Shown here in pieces: positions 38,056-49,020 of a DNA stretch of 64,000 nt. Below the pieces are notes generated by a model, which worked only from the letters and a program-made list of their open reading frames with translations, was not told where the DNA came from and did no database searches. A program made the translations under genes and the position numbers. The first letter of the stretch is position 1, and each line of letters opens with the position of its first letter. The stretch comes from Lucifuga dentata (Eukaryota > Chordata > Actinopteri > Ophidiiformes > Bythitidae): contig VXCM01000064.1 in NCBI GenBank assembly GCA_014773175.1, positions 248,001 to 312,000 of the forward strand, in the 5' to 3' direction.

Positions 38056-38188
38056 TGTCAGTTACAACACACTAACTGCAGAGACATGAATAGGATGTAG
38101 CATTATTACGTATTATGACAGNTGTCAGTTACAACACACTAACTGCAGAGACATGAATAGGATGTAGCATTATTACGTATTATGACAG
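38056..38188. repeat. exact 66-bp duplication around an N (assembly artefact)
   Basis: Bases 38056-38121 and 38123-38188 are identical over 66 positions, separated only by the N at 38122. Both begin TGTCAGTTACAACACACTAA. Identity with no divergence in old, decayed sequence is best explained by two overlapping contig ends placed side by side instead of merged. Confidence 0.9.
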
Positions 38189-38379
38189 AACGCTGCATCA
38201 CAAATAGACATCGCAGAACCCAAATCAGTGTCAAAGAAACAAGAACAAACTCACAACAACCATCATATTTACTCATACAACCAGCAAGTAAGCAAAAATG
38301 CTGTAAAACACAAATAACGCAATCTGTATCAACAGACTTCTCCACAGATTCCAGCCACATAAAAATCCATCAAACTTAC

Positions 38380-38512
38380 CAAAGCTGCTTATCATTTGAA
38401 GACAAAGTAATCATCCTTTCTTTCTTTATAAAGAGATTAATAACACGGTTGTACAGTTCATCAGTGCATTTCAGTTCCAAAATGTGAAAAAAAGCGTTGT
38501 CGGTTAATCCAT
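38380..38512 (-). pseudogene. exon-like coding remnant ending at a splice donor, unidentified
   Basis: Read on the minus strand, the frame has no stop from about 38512 to 38380 and gives LTDNAFFHILELKCTD, then ELYNRVINLFIKKER, then MITLSSNDKQLW. It ends at CTTTG|GTAAGT, a consensus donor (38378-38380). The peptide is charged and heptad-like, with natural amino-acid composition, unlike the chance frames around it. It is too short for most frame searches and has no ATG. A TGA closes it upstream, close to where an acceptor would be needed. The adjoining intron-side sequence looks like repetitive fish DNA. It may be an exon of an intron-bearing transposon or of a duplicated gene family. I do not recognise the family. 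Confidence 0.35.
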
Positions 38513-40166
38513 TTCTTCTCCTCCTTCAGTCATTGTGCATTAAAAAACAACAGGACTAAGTAAAAATCTAAACAAAAAATTTAAGCACTACATCTAAAAA
38601 TTTAAACGTCAAGAAAGAAAGTTTAAATAAATGTGAATTCTACATTACATGCTAGCTAGGTTTACTTGAGTTAGCTAAGCTAACCAGCCCTCTTCTTCTG
38701 ATGAATTTCTGGCAGGCTGTTGCTGTGTAGCATAATGCTGCCCTCTGATGATGTAGGCCTAGGCCAGCTAGAAGGCCCTGGCGTGTAAAAGAATATGCCC
38801 AACATGGCAAATTCGAAATATAATTGGTTAAAGTATATGACAATCAACAACATCGTCTCATTTGCTTGAATAGCAGAGGGAATTCATTCGAGATTCTGAA
38901 GGCCTCAGGCTAGATTTTTTTTACCTGGAGACAGCACAGGTGGAAAATCTGATTGGATAAAAGCTCTAATTTCTATGAGCTGCACTGGAAGCAGCGCAAC
39001 TGAGGGAGAGATTACCGGTAGGAATGAAATGACATTAATAACAAAACTGATGGGAACGAACTTTGTGAAATACAGTACATATAGCATTCATTAAAAATAT
39101 ATATTAAGTTATTGATACTTTTGCTATCAACTGCTTGTTGATAGCAAAACAATTTGAATGAAGCTATGAATATTAATACAGAGATGCAGGGTTTCTTTGT
39201 GAGCGCCTGAATCACTGTTGTATGTTTATGACAAATGAACGTTCCTCCACACTGTGTCAGGGTCCCTTGACCGACAAATAGGAGGCTAATGACAATAGCA
39301 AAAACATATGGTAATGGGCCTTGCAATGCTCTACTATCAATGACACCTGGAAACATGCTCCAACGAGCTCAACTATATAGTCATATTCATACTCTGTGTC
39401 TGCTGCGTATTGTTTGGGATGATTGAGCGTCTGATTAGCATTATGTTTGCTGCTGGATGGTTCATTCACAGCAAACTCAGTGTCTCAGTGAATGTGTTCC
39501 CAAACAATTCAAACCACAAAAACTAGGCAAGTCAAAAAGGATTTTCTGCTTTAGCTTTTCTTATCCAAGAGAAAATGTCCTTATCTGCATGTGTTCTTTT
39601 AATCAAGAGCTGACTAGAAACACATCTGAAAGGTGGACTGGATGTTTGACATAAATATTCAAAACCTACATTAAAAGAGACCTTGAGGGTTTGCATATTT
39701 TCAGAATTAAACCAATTTTAATTAGTTTTTTGGTTGCTACAGTCTGATTTTCATAAAACAATTAAAAACAAATTATATTTCAAACTACCTTGTTTCAACC
39801 TGTTTTAAATATAAATCAACCAGTTTCAAAATTTTTCAAGAAATAAATTTCAGTATCTTGAAATAAAACAGAATTAGGCAGATCGCTGCAATAAAATCAC
39901 TTGATTTGAACAAATTCTTCCCAGATTAATTGTGATGTGATGAATTTTTGATTGAGTGATTCACACTTGTTTTGAAAACAACAAATGATACCATTTGACG
40001 AGGGGTCAGAAACCTGAATTAAGATATTCATGCTTAAAATGAATAGGAACATTTACCTTGGATTTATAAGATTTCATTTACAGTATATGAAGCTAGGCAG
40101 GCCTAAATAAGTCTTCATTACTAGTTTTAACATCAGGTAATGTATTGTTGCTACTTTATGACATCT
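38513..40166. other. non-coding stretch, no gene recognised
   Basis: It holds a perfect 13-bp stem hairpin at 39119-39149, then AT-rich sequence (39660-40000) with repeated TTTCAA/TTGAAA motifs suggestive of very old repeats. No protein-coding feature was identified. Confidence 0.5.
39119..39149. repeat. perfect 13-bp stem, 5-nt loop hairpin
   Basis: TTTTGCTATCAAC and GTTGATAGCAAAA are exact reverse complements around the loop TGCTT. The stem is too short for a standard vertebrate microRNA precursor, and no extended pairing was seen outside it. Confidence 0.85.
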
Positions 40167-40200
40167 TAAGTCATTATCACTTATAAGTCATTATCACTTA
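40167..40200. repeat. 17-bp tandem duplication
   Basis: TAAGTCATTATCACTTA occurs twice, back to back, with no differences and no N between, so it is a genuine short duplication or slippage event. Confidence 0.9.
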
Positions 40201-40227
40201 GCCCTGTAGCAGTTTTTTTTTTTTTTT

Positions 40228-40228
40228 N
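40228..40228. other. single-N assembly join in poly-T
   Basis: An N in a T run at 40213-40244. Confidence 0.9.
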
Positions 40229-40437
40229 TTTTTTTTTTTTTTTTGTTTGTTTGTTTTTTTACTTGATACAAGATTATAAAATAATTTGCTTAATGCTAGA
40301 ATGTCATTTTTTGCCGGCTCTTACAAATAATGCCATCAAGTAATTTCAGATCATCATTCACTTGGAAAAACCATGGAATTATCTTTGTCATCTTTATTGC
40401 AGTGGTACTCAAACATGTTTAGACAGATTGACACATA

Positions 40438-40455
40438 TAACCCTAACCCTAACCC
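40438..40455. repeat. short telomere-like run (CCCTAA)3
   Basis: TAACCCTAACCCTAACCCTA is three vertebrate telomere units in unique DNA. It is too short for a classic interstitial telomeric block. It may be chance or a telomerase-assisted repair scar. Confidence 0.7.
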
Positions 40456-41787
40456 TATACATGCAGTACCAAGCAAAACTCATCTGCACCCCATCTCCCA
40501 GTAGATAGTGACCAGAATCCTGAATCCCCTCCTAGCTGCGTGAAATGTAGAGTAGCTCTCCTCTCCCCTGTGCTAATCCCGAACCATCCATCCCCACAGC
40601 ACTGGCCTGTGACAGATACAAAGTATAGGGAGCGCTGCTAATCTCAGAGCCCCTGTAGCCTGGGGGTCAGCGGGGAGATCCCCTCTGCCTAAGCAGGGCC
40701 ATCCTGGGAGGCCAAGGAGGGAGATAGCTATAGGGTTTAACCCTCAGCGGCAAGCCCTGCCTGTCGGATTAATGCACCTAGAGGGACGCTGTGTTTCTGA
40801 TGGGCCACAGGCTCACAGGATCACAGACTCACAACACACAGGGCTGTGTAGTTATTAGTGGAGAGAGAGATGGAGATGTGTGTTACCACACTGTTCACAT
40901 CTATTCCACTGGCACATTTGGAAAAAGATGAAGACAGAAAGAAAGAGAGAAAACACTGCAGTCAGGCAGCCACTCTGAGCCATAAAGACGTAATGAGTAT
41001 GTTATGTTTACATGTTAAACATGTAAATGTGAATTTAGCTTGAGGCAATACCTACAACTGCATAGATGAGAACTCAAATTCTGCATGAGCAGTGGGAAAC
41101 ATGTTACTGTCCCCTTCCTGAAGGATGCAGCAGTGCACTTATATGATGATGGAGAACTAATTCAATAATTAATGGTGATAACCATCATCAGCAGCCCAAA
41201 TTGATTCTTATCTTTGCCTGTGTTGAGCAATTCTACATTTTTAATGCTCCTGTCATTCTGATTAAGATCACGTCATCGCCTTTGTCCTCACTTATGTTTC
41301 TCAGGGAGCTCAGAGAAGCCGGTGTTTGGATTTTTTTTTGATTTTTTTGATTTTTGTTTTATTAAGCTTATCAAATACATAGAATCTTACAGAACATATT
41401 GTATATGGTATATAAAAAATGAGATGAAATGTACCATATACATTTAATACATATGTATGATAATGCTTATCTTCACAGAACACTAAGTTTTGAACCACTC
41501 ACGACCCTAAAATTGTTCAGTTAGAGGAGGTATTAAGTCAATTTTGTTGTGCATGAAGATTAAATTCCAGATGTGAGCACTCTGAATGTTTCCTATTTAG
41601 TCAGTCGTTTTAAGTCAACACATTTCACACACACACAAACACACACTTGTACCTGAACAGGCAGACAACACAGCAGCAACATCATGTAGTAGATACACAC
41701 CAAATCACTGGAACCCTGAGGGTTCAGGCAGCCATGATGAGGAGGGGATTAGGAGTGGTGGACTGTCAGCAGGAAGCATTTGAGGTT
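40456..41787. other. non-coding stretch, GC-richer left part
   Basis: 40500-40860 is more GC-rich than its surroundings and repeat-free but has no open frame of note. 41310-41360 is T-rich simple sequence. No gene is recognised. Confidence 0.5.
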
Positions 41788-41809
41788 GTGTGTCTGTGTG
41801 TGTGTATGC

Positions 41810-41823
41810 AAGTGTGTAAGAGA

Positions 41824-41871
<48 letters not shown>

Positions 41872-41886
41872 NAAGTGTGTAAGAGA

Positions 41887-41934
<48 letters not shown>
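41810..41934. repeat. exact 62-bp duplication around an N (assembly artefact) within GT/GA array
   Basis: 41810-41871 and 41873-41934 are identical: AAGTGTGTAAGAGAGTGTG, a GT array, a GA array and ACC, with the N at 41872 between them. It is the same pattern as at 38122 and points to unmerged contig ends. The genome probably has a single (GT)(GA) compound microsatellite here. Confidence 0.9.
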
Positions 41935-41935
<1 letters not shown>

Positions 41936-42039
41936 TAGCATGACTGGGTGTGGAGGCTTTTAAGGTCTGGATGTCCTTCTACTTTTCAGAAATCTCAGAA
42001 TCTACCCTGGATATGGAGTAGAATTAGATATGGATGCAC

Positions 42040-42075
<36 letters not shown>

Positions 42076-43937
42076 CTGAAGGCATCATAGTTTAGTAAAT
42101 GTCACAGATTTGACAATTTCATGCAATGATCATGACAAAATTTTTATACATTTCCATCCATGTGTCAAGAATCCATGATACTTCTGATTACAAGACTGCT
42201 GCAGTGGCTGTTATGCCACATAATATCTGCGGATGTGACTATGAATGTGGATATTGAAATATCAATTCCTCTACAAGCAACACAGTGCTTTTTTTTAACT
42301 GTATCCTCGGTTCATATTCATGAATTAGGGTTACATGACATTTTTCCACTCTTATGTGATATTCCGTCCACATTCCACTCCTGTTTAGAGTGCCTTCTTA
42401 TCCACACTCTAATTCAAAGCCTAAAATTATAGCCGAGTTAAATGTTCTGTTCCTAATGCACTGAAATAATGCTAAAATTACAGATGGCTGGTTTTATTTG
42501 TGTGAATAAATTTGAGAGCTTAATGGTTTGTAAAACATGTTTCCATGCATAGTTTACAAACAGGAAAGGATGCTAGAAACAGTGTAATTCCATGAAATAT
42601 AATTACCATTAATTTCAGCAATGTATTACAGTTAATTGAAGAACAAAAACTAGCGCTATTCCTGCTGTGAATTGGGAAAATAATTCCAAAAACAGTTATT
42701 ACTTAATCTCTGCACTGATCAAAAACCACTGAAGCATTCTTGTGTCTTTTCTTGGCTATAAAATGCACTGTGGCTCTCAACCAAATGAGTTGTACTTGTA
42801 CACGTTCTACCTACAAGATAGCTCCAAATCAAAGGCTATGCTATAAATACATATTCTCAATTAAAGATAATGACAGTAAATGCATACCATATCTGATCAC
42901 TCTGACTGAAAATTATATCTGCTCCTAACAGATGGTAAAACACTGCCCACAATTAGGCAGCACATGGCCAAGATCTGTCCATTCCTGGAAAGTAAACCTG
43001 ACATATTTTCCAGTTATCTGCCAGTATCTGACATTAATCTGGCAATAGAAAAAAGCATTTGGCACAGCTTCCAATGGCAGTAGTGGTGTGTTTCCTGTCT
43101 GCATCACCGACCAGCACCCTTTTCTGGATCTTTTTTGCTGTAGTCAGATGCGGAGAGAAATTCATATCTGGTTTTGATGTGAATGTGAAGACAACCTGTT
43201 GTCATAACAATCTCCAAAACCATCTGAAGAACAACTGTTCACTGACAGACTGAAGAAACGTGCTCAACTCGCAGGCTTGTTTATTCTAAAAATGCTCACA
43301 AGCTGCATGTTGGAATTCTAAATTGTTTACATGAAGAATGATAACAGAATTATCAATCAATTTATCATTATTACTGTTTGATGACATGCTAAATGTGCAT
43401 CGTTGTTGACTGTGACAGCAGAGAGCATGGGAGTCACATGAGGGACGACTGGCAAACGAGCTGATCAAGATTGAACAGAGCAATAATCAAACACCATTGG
43501 ATGCAACACCTGCTAGCACTGCAGAGATCTCAATGGTCTCCCATGTGAGAGTGATGGGTACTATGTAAAGGGTGGTGTGGTGTTGGCAAGGGTGTGAGGT
43601 TAAGGCCTCCCACCTCCACACACAACGTTCATCTCAGACCACAGAACAGAGGAAAGGAGGAGTATCAGGGAACCACGAGGAGTCTTTTATTTTTAGTTAA
43701 TGATTGAACAAACAAGCCTAGCCTCAGAGCCGTGCCCTCTGGTGGGTGTGGCTAACCCCTGAGGCCACGGAGCTGCTCTCTAATAAGCATCGCCTCACAA
43801 AAAGCCCAATATTTGCTCAGCAACTGGAGGAGGTGATGGGAGAGCCGTTAGGGAGCACAATATTGGTTGGCTATGACAACGCAGAGCACGGGGTGGGGGT
43901 ACTGAGGGATGGATGGAGCGACAGAGGAGGAGAAAGG
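41935..43937. other. non-coding stretch with poly-A
   Basis: Poly-A at 42043-42071, then AT-rich unique sequence. The frames at 42160-42432 and 43059-43253 have no domains. From about 43700 GC content rises. Confidence 0.5.
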
Positions 43938-43965
43938 GGAGGAGGAGGAGGAGGAGGAGGAGGAA
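43938..43965. repeat. (GGA)9 microsatellite
   Basis: A purine-only trinucleotide array inside a longer GA-rich tract (43915-43975). It is translated as a spurious Gly run. Confidence 0.93.
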
Positions 43966-45069
43966 GGGGATGAAGTAGTGGTGAGTGCTGATGGTTGGGC
44001 AGGGGGCCTTTTCTGCCACATACAGCACGACTAGGAACAGATGGGGCCTGATAAATCCTGAAAGGGAGGCATTACCTGCCCAAGTCACCAAGCAGCCACA
44101 ATTATCACAGGGCTCTGGGTTCATTGTCAATTAGAGTGGCAGTTAAAGCCAGGCAGCAGCTGTGGCAGATGGCTGGGATCCAGAGAGGCTGGGGGAGCCA
44201 GGACAGAGGCCAGCCCCCAGGCTCTCTCCATCTCTCCTCCTACTTCTCTCTGTAAAACAGCAAGGTCTGCTTCAGAGAAGGATTTACTTTATTATTGTGT
44301 GTGTACGTGTGTGACAGGGAACGCAAGACGAGGAAAGAGAAAATGAGGCACAGTGAGGAGGAAGCATGTACTGGAGGCCAGAGAACCCACTCATTAGAGA
44401 GATGGCCAGAAAATAGTGTTGCTTGACACGGGAATTTCTCTTGTACACTGCCCGTAAAAAATCTCAAATCTTCACAACAGCATTTTTTTTGTGATGTAGT
44501 CAGCAAATACCCCATTCATTATTTGAGTAAGCAATTAGTATTTTCATTGCTGTGGTTAAAGCAAATGTCTCTGCTGACATTCCAGACCACAGATAGTAAT
44601 TTATGGAGGTGAGATCATGATCAATAGTGAGGCAGTCATCCCACAAGACAGTGTTATAGGAAAACACAGATTTTGCCAATTGAAGGCCTAATTCTCCAAA
44701 TACAGTCAAATGGTTACAGCTGCTATTTATTGTGAGTGTTGTGCTTTTTTCACTGGCAGGATTCCTCACTCGAATCATGTTGAAGAACTTACAAAACAAA
44801 AATGTGCCTTATAATTCTGAATCCTTTCACAATAGAGAGAAACAGACTTTTGGGGCATGGGTTTAGGCTCCAACTTTTTTCTTGCCCTTTTTTGGTTGTG
44901 TGCCAACAGCAGGGCTGCCATCTTGTTGAGTATATGGGCAACTGAAGGGCAGCCGTTTGCTGAGTTTGTCCCCATGATCTTCCAAGTAGTCTCCCCCTGC
45001 CTCCCAGCCTGAGCCAAGGCTCACCAGCAGGCTTCACTTTCAGCAAGTACCACCATTCATCACTAGGCA
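43966..45069. other. non-coding stretch, no gene recognised
   Basis: Unique sequence. 44041-44170 is repeat-free with ATTA-type cores and could be regulatory, but nothing decides it. Minus-strand frames at 43795-44130 and 44789-45157 have no domain signatures. Confidence 0.45.
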
Positions 45070-45107
45070 GGGGTGCTGGTGGGGGTGTTGGGGGGTACGG
45101 CAGGGGG
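45070..45107 (+). other. putative G-quadruplex motif
   Basis: Four G runs of 4, 5, 6 and 5 bases (45070-45073, 45081-45085, 45090-45095, 45103-45107) are separated by loops of 7, 4 and 7 bases. This meets the usual G3+N1-7 rule on the plus strand. It lies about 50 bases before an acceptor-like TTCTCCACAG (ending 45160). Confidence 0.7.
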
Positions 45108-45315
45108 CCAATAACGGGGCAGTGTGTGCCCCTCACCCCTCCTCTTTTCTTCTCCACAGGCTGCTGAGAATATAGGCCTCAGACAGCAGCCACACTCCTC
45201 TCTAACACCCTTCACAATGGAGCTCCAAATTTATTCAGGGGAGGAGAGACCTGCTCGCTTCTATGGCTCCCTTGCTCCTTCACCCTTGTCTCTTGCCCCT
45301 TCCTATTCAGCCTTT

Positions 45316-45316
45316 N
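45316..45316. other. single-N assembly join
   Basis: An N between CCTTT and a short T run, in a pyrimidine-rich segment. Confidence 0.88.
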
Positions 45317-45845
45317 TTTTTTGTCACTCTCTTCCCTTGACTCTCCTCCCTCATCCCTTTCTCCTTGCCCTCTTCTTCCCCTTTTCTAGTCCCTCTTGCC
45401 CATTTCTCCCCAATGGGGCATCATTCCTCCTACTTTGTTCCGCCAGTCCTGGGCCCAGCGTCTGGGCTGTCCTGATAGCAGAGAAGAAGTAGCAGCCTAT
45501 CCATCTGCCTACCCAGGGCCTGCCAATGAAAAAAGAGGAGCAGAGGTCCTCATTCATAACAATAGCCATTAACAATGCTAACAGCACTGCTGTTGCTGTA
45601 GAGGCTGGGGAGCAAGAGGTTGCAGGACTGGGACAGGGGGCTGCATGGGCTGGGGACTGCAGGGGCCAGACAGGGATGTGAAAGCAGGGGCCTGGGAGGG
45701 CCTGTCGCCGGGCAGAATTGGAGATTGCAGAGATTTGATAGGTTAACGGGACAAACGGTACTCTAAAGCATTTTGTTAGGGTGTTAAGCAAGTCCTCAGT
45801 CTCTCAGGCCTGTAAAGAAATATTGATTTCTTTTTTTTTTTTTTT

Positions 45846-45846
45846 N
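45846..45846. other. single-N assembly join in poly-T
   Basis: An N in a T run at 45831-45862. Confidence 0.9.
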
Positions 45847-48800
45847 TTTTTTTTTTTTTTTTGCCTGTGGTCAGACAGCATGTGAAATCCTGTCCATGTG
45901 AAGCAGCTCCCTCACATCGCCTTGTGGCTTCTTGCACATTTTTCCAGACTCTGCTGTTAACAGTGATTATTTCAGATATGCTTTTTTGTTATTGTAAAGA
46001 AGATTGTTGTTTAAAACAATTAAATCAATAAATATGATTATATTTAAGTAATTTTCAAAAATTTTATAGTGGAAACAGTATAGCAACTGTTACTCCACAG
46101 AGAATGAGAGATAAAGTAATTTACCAAGTAGAAACTGTATCAGCAAGAATATACACAACAGGGTTGTGGGTGAAGTTACTGACAGTCACACAATAGCTGT
46201 AATGATGCCCAAGTAGGCCAAATTTACCTCTGGTACTTTCCCGGATTCCCTCCTGAGTTTTGACACATTTCCACATTTATCAGGAATTCCTATCTGTCTC
46301 CAGTAACAACAAAAGGCACCCCCTCTAAAGAACAACACCGCATGGAGCCTCCTGTGAAATGGTTACAGTAGACCCTCCCTCACTGTGGCTCTCATCCCTC
46401 CAATCAAACTGTCAAAAAGCACAGTCCTTTGTATTGAATGTTTTAATTAGATTTGGATGGATTTCAGAACTGCTCTTGTTTCCTGGAATGATTCTGAGTG
46501 AAAGAAGAAACCCTACAACAAGATTAACCACTAATCTATCCTCTAGTTGCAGCTACTAAAATCTGCCCATCCGTCCTTTCCTTCAAAAACACAGTGGAGA
46601 TACAGTAGATATTAATATTTAATTATCTGTTGCTGTAATTTCAAGTAAGGTGTACCCAGGTAAAAGTCAATGGAAATTAGCATCTTTATGAGCTGGAACA
46701 CATTCAAAACTTTTTCTCATACATACATATATATATATACAGTATATGCTGTAAGTGTGAAATAATAAAACATCTGGGAAAAGATCACCATCAATGCTGC
46801 ATAGGAAGTAACAAGAAAACAACAGAACAACAAAAATAGGGTTGTGAAGGAGAAGGCATCAAGACACAACCAGGAGTCCCAGTACACTGGAGGGGACCTT
46901 TAAGACAAAGAGGTTGCTGTGGGACAACTTTACATCTTCTCCTTACATCATCTCCTGTAGTTCTTGGCATAGACGCAAATTGATTTTCTTACTCTACTAT
47001 TCTATTTATGGTGTCTACTTCTGACATCCAAGATGGCAGCTATTACAGCAAATTTATTTACAAAAATATTTCTGTGGCAATCTATGGCCGTCCCAGATTT
47101 CATATTGGTGAAATTTGCCATCAGACTGAAACTGGTGTTACTTTTTGCAGGAACGGCATGTTTTCTGAATACCTTACCCAACAAGCCTGCCTCTTTCAAC
47201 ACAGCTGATAAAAGAGGAAGGCAACAGACATTTATGAATGAGGAGACATGGTTACATGATGCTGTCTGCTCTAACCGGTGTGTTAAATATGGAGCTGTGT
47301 GTATTAATTACTCTTATAGAGTCTACGCTACATTTTCTCATTTACAAGCCCGAATGTTAGCCTCTTAAGCCACCAGTTGTACACACCCAGTTTAGACTGG
47401 TGTGGGAGTACATTCACTTGATTAATCAGTTGTATAGCACACGTTCATTCCTCCTACATGCAGTATGGTATAGGTATGCACTTGATCCTCTCAAAGTGCT
47501 TTCATCAATAGAACTGAATTTGTCTACAGGGCAGTGAAACATACTGTATACCATCAATGATTCTGATCAATATGGTCCTTTTATTGCAACTTATTCTAGG
47601 TGGCACAATCAATAGTGCACATCATCAACATCACTGTCTTGCAGACTAATAGTCTTCAGTATCCAGTATGGACTTATGCAAACTCTATCCAAAAGGTTTA
47701 TCATACATATAGGCTATAGTAAAACTATGAGCACATGTAGAGGCATGGAGAGTTCTGAGTAAGCTACATTTGTACAGACCATAAGAATTTTTCTGTCATT
47801 TTGTATTACCTGTTTTTGTTTTTTTTTTTTTAGCAATAAACACAGTGGGTAAACAACTTGATGGTTCACAAGAAAATTGCCTGGAAACAAGACACAGACT
47901 ATGCATAATTTGCTGACAAAATTGTCAATGAGCTAATGATCATGGAAAATTGGCAGAGTATTGCTGCTTTTAAATCCATCTTGAATGCTTTCATTTTCAT
48001 TGGCAGGCACTGATCTCGCTCCCTATGGTGACAACAAAGACCTCAAACTAGCACAGAACTGTCTGCTGATCACAGACTGCACTGAGTCAGAAATTAAATT
48101 GTTACCTGCTTTGAGGTACTTGTCTGTCATGGGCTTTTCAACTGGTTTCACCATGTCAGTCAAGTTCTTTCTCAATAATATTCAGTACCGTTTCAGTGTT
48201 GTGACCACTGTTAAATCATGAATGAAGGAACATTTTGTTGATCTTATTGTGCATATTAAGCACATAACATATATTGGATTATATTTGAAGCAAATATTGA
48301 AAAAGAAAGTGTCATTTGAAATTGAGATTCGATGGTACACATATGATGTTACCCAGCTGAATACCCCCAGTAGTGGAGTTGGGCATGTTCACCTGTGCAT
48401 TCATCAAGGAAAACCAGCAAAACAACCATAGCAATTATTAGTGTCCAAAGGTTAGTGTTGCATTTTTGTTGAAACAGACATTTCTTTGTGTCTGAAATGT
48501 GCCAACATATCATTGCAGAATACAATTATGAGAAATTCAGAAAATAGAGACTGTAGTTGAACAAGATCTCTGGGCTTTGCTTGATGATCGATTTGAGCCT
48601 GAGCTAGTACTTCCAGAGCCTCTGAGGATGACTGTATGGACTAGTTATCACAACTGGTCCTGCAGTCTAACTGGGAGAAAAATGTATTTCCCTGAGAAGC
48701 CATCTGTGTAGTCTGATTGATTGGCTAGTGCTATGTGGATAGCTTCTGCCCTGTTTCCTGCCTCTGTTATATAAAGTATAGAATTAATGGAAAGATCCAT

Positions 48801-48879
48801 TGTTGAACATTTTGGACAGTGTGCTGTTTGCGGTATGAGGCCTCTCTGGCTGAAGTTCTGGAAGGTGTCCTGTTGAAGC

Positions 48880-49020
48880 AGTAGTGGTCAAGCAGTGGTC
48901 ATGAAGTGGAATTGTTTGATTCCGACCCGTGATCTTAGCTATATGTCATCCCAAATCTCTCTTTCCCCCCCATGTTTCCTGTCATTCTTTACAGCCAGCT
49001 AGCTAATAAAGACAAAAATA
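48880..49020 (+). mobile_element. tRNA-derived SINE (teleost type)
   Basis: GTTTGATTCCGACCCGTG (about 48913-48930) fits an RNA polymerase III B box with flanking tRNA-like sequence. It is followed by TATGTCATCCCAAATCTC, a CT/C-rich segment, CATGTTTCCTGTCATTC and the tail GCTAATAAAGACAAAAATAA. This order (B box, GTCATCC, pyrimidine stretch, TTTCCTGTC, AATAAAG-A-rich tail) is that of a SINE common in percomorph fish, as I know it. The A-box side (48880-48910) is degenerate. It is transcriptionally dependent on a LINE partner and surely decayed. Confidence 0.65.

Larger units (their letters stand above)
45108..48879. other. non-coding stretch, no gene recognised
   Basis: Pyrimidine-rich from 45270 to 45420, with single-N joins at 45316 and 45846 (the latter in poly-T). 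The frames at 45124-45492, 45351-45791, 47033-47368 and 47985-48221 were read for domains without success. The last follows an acceptor-like CATTGGCAG but shows no known family. Confidence 0.5.

Noticed and set aside
38123..38188. Second 66-bp copy as a genuine tandem repeat
   Set aside because: It is separated from its exact twin only by an N, so better explained as unmerged contig ends.
39119..39149. microRNA precursor
   Set aside because: A stem of 13 pairs with no extension is far shorter than a vertebrate precursor hairpin.
39660..40000. AT-rich region with recurrent TTTCAA/TTGAAA as a named transposon
   Set aside because: Suggestive of an old repeat, but no ends, target duplication or coding remnant could be defined.
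43746..43973. Frame ending in a Gly run
   Set aside because: The Gly run is the (GGA)n array, and the overlapping minus-strand frame is equally open.
45351..45791. 146-codon minus-strand frame
   Set aside because: Pro/Ser/Ala-rich composition follows from the purine/pyrimidine-skewed DNA. It overlaps an opposite-strand frame and has no domain.
47033..47368. 111-codon plus-strand frame with hydrophobic stretch
   Set aside because: Overlapped by frames in two other phases of similar length. The hydrophobic patch is not followed by any recognisable domain.
47985..48221. Possible exon after CATTGGCAG
   Set aside because: The acceptor-like site is weak and no family resemblance is seen; left as non-coding.
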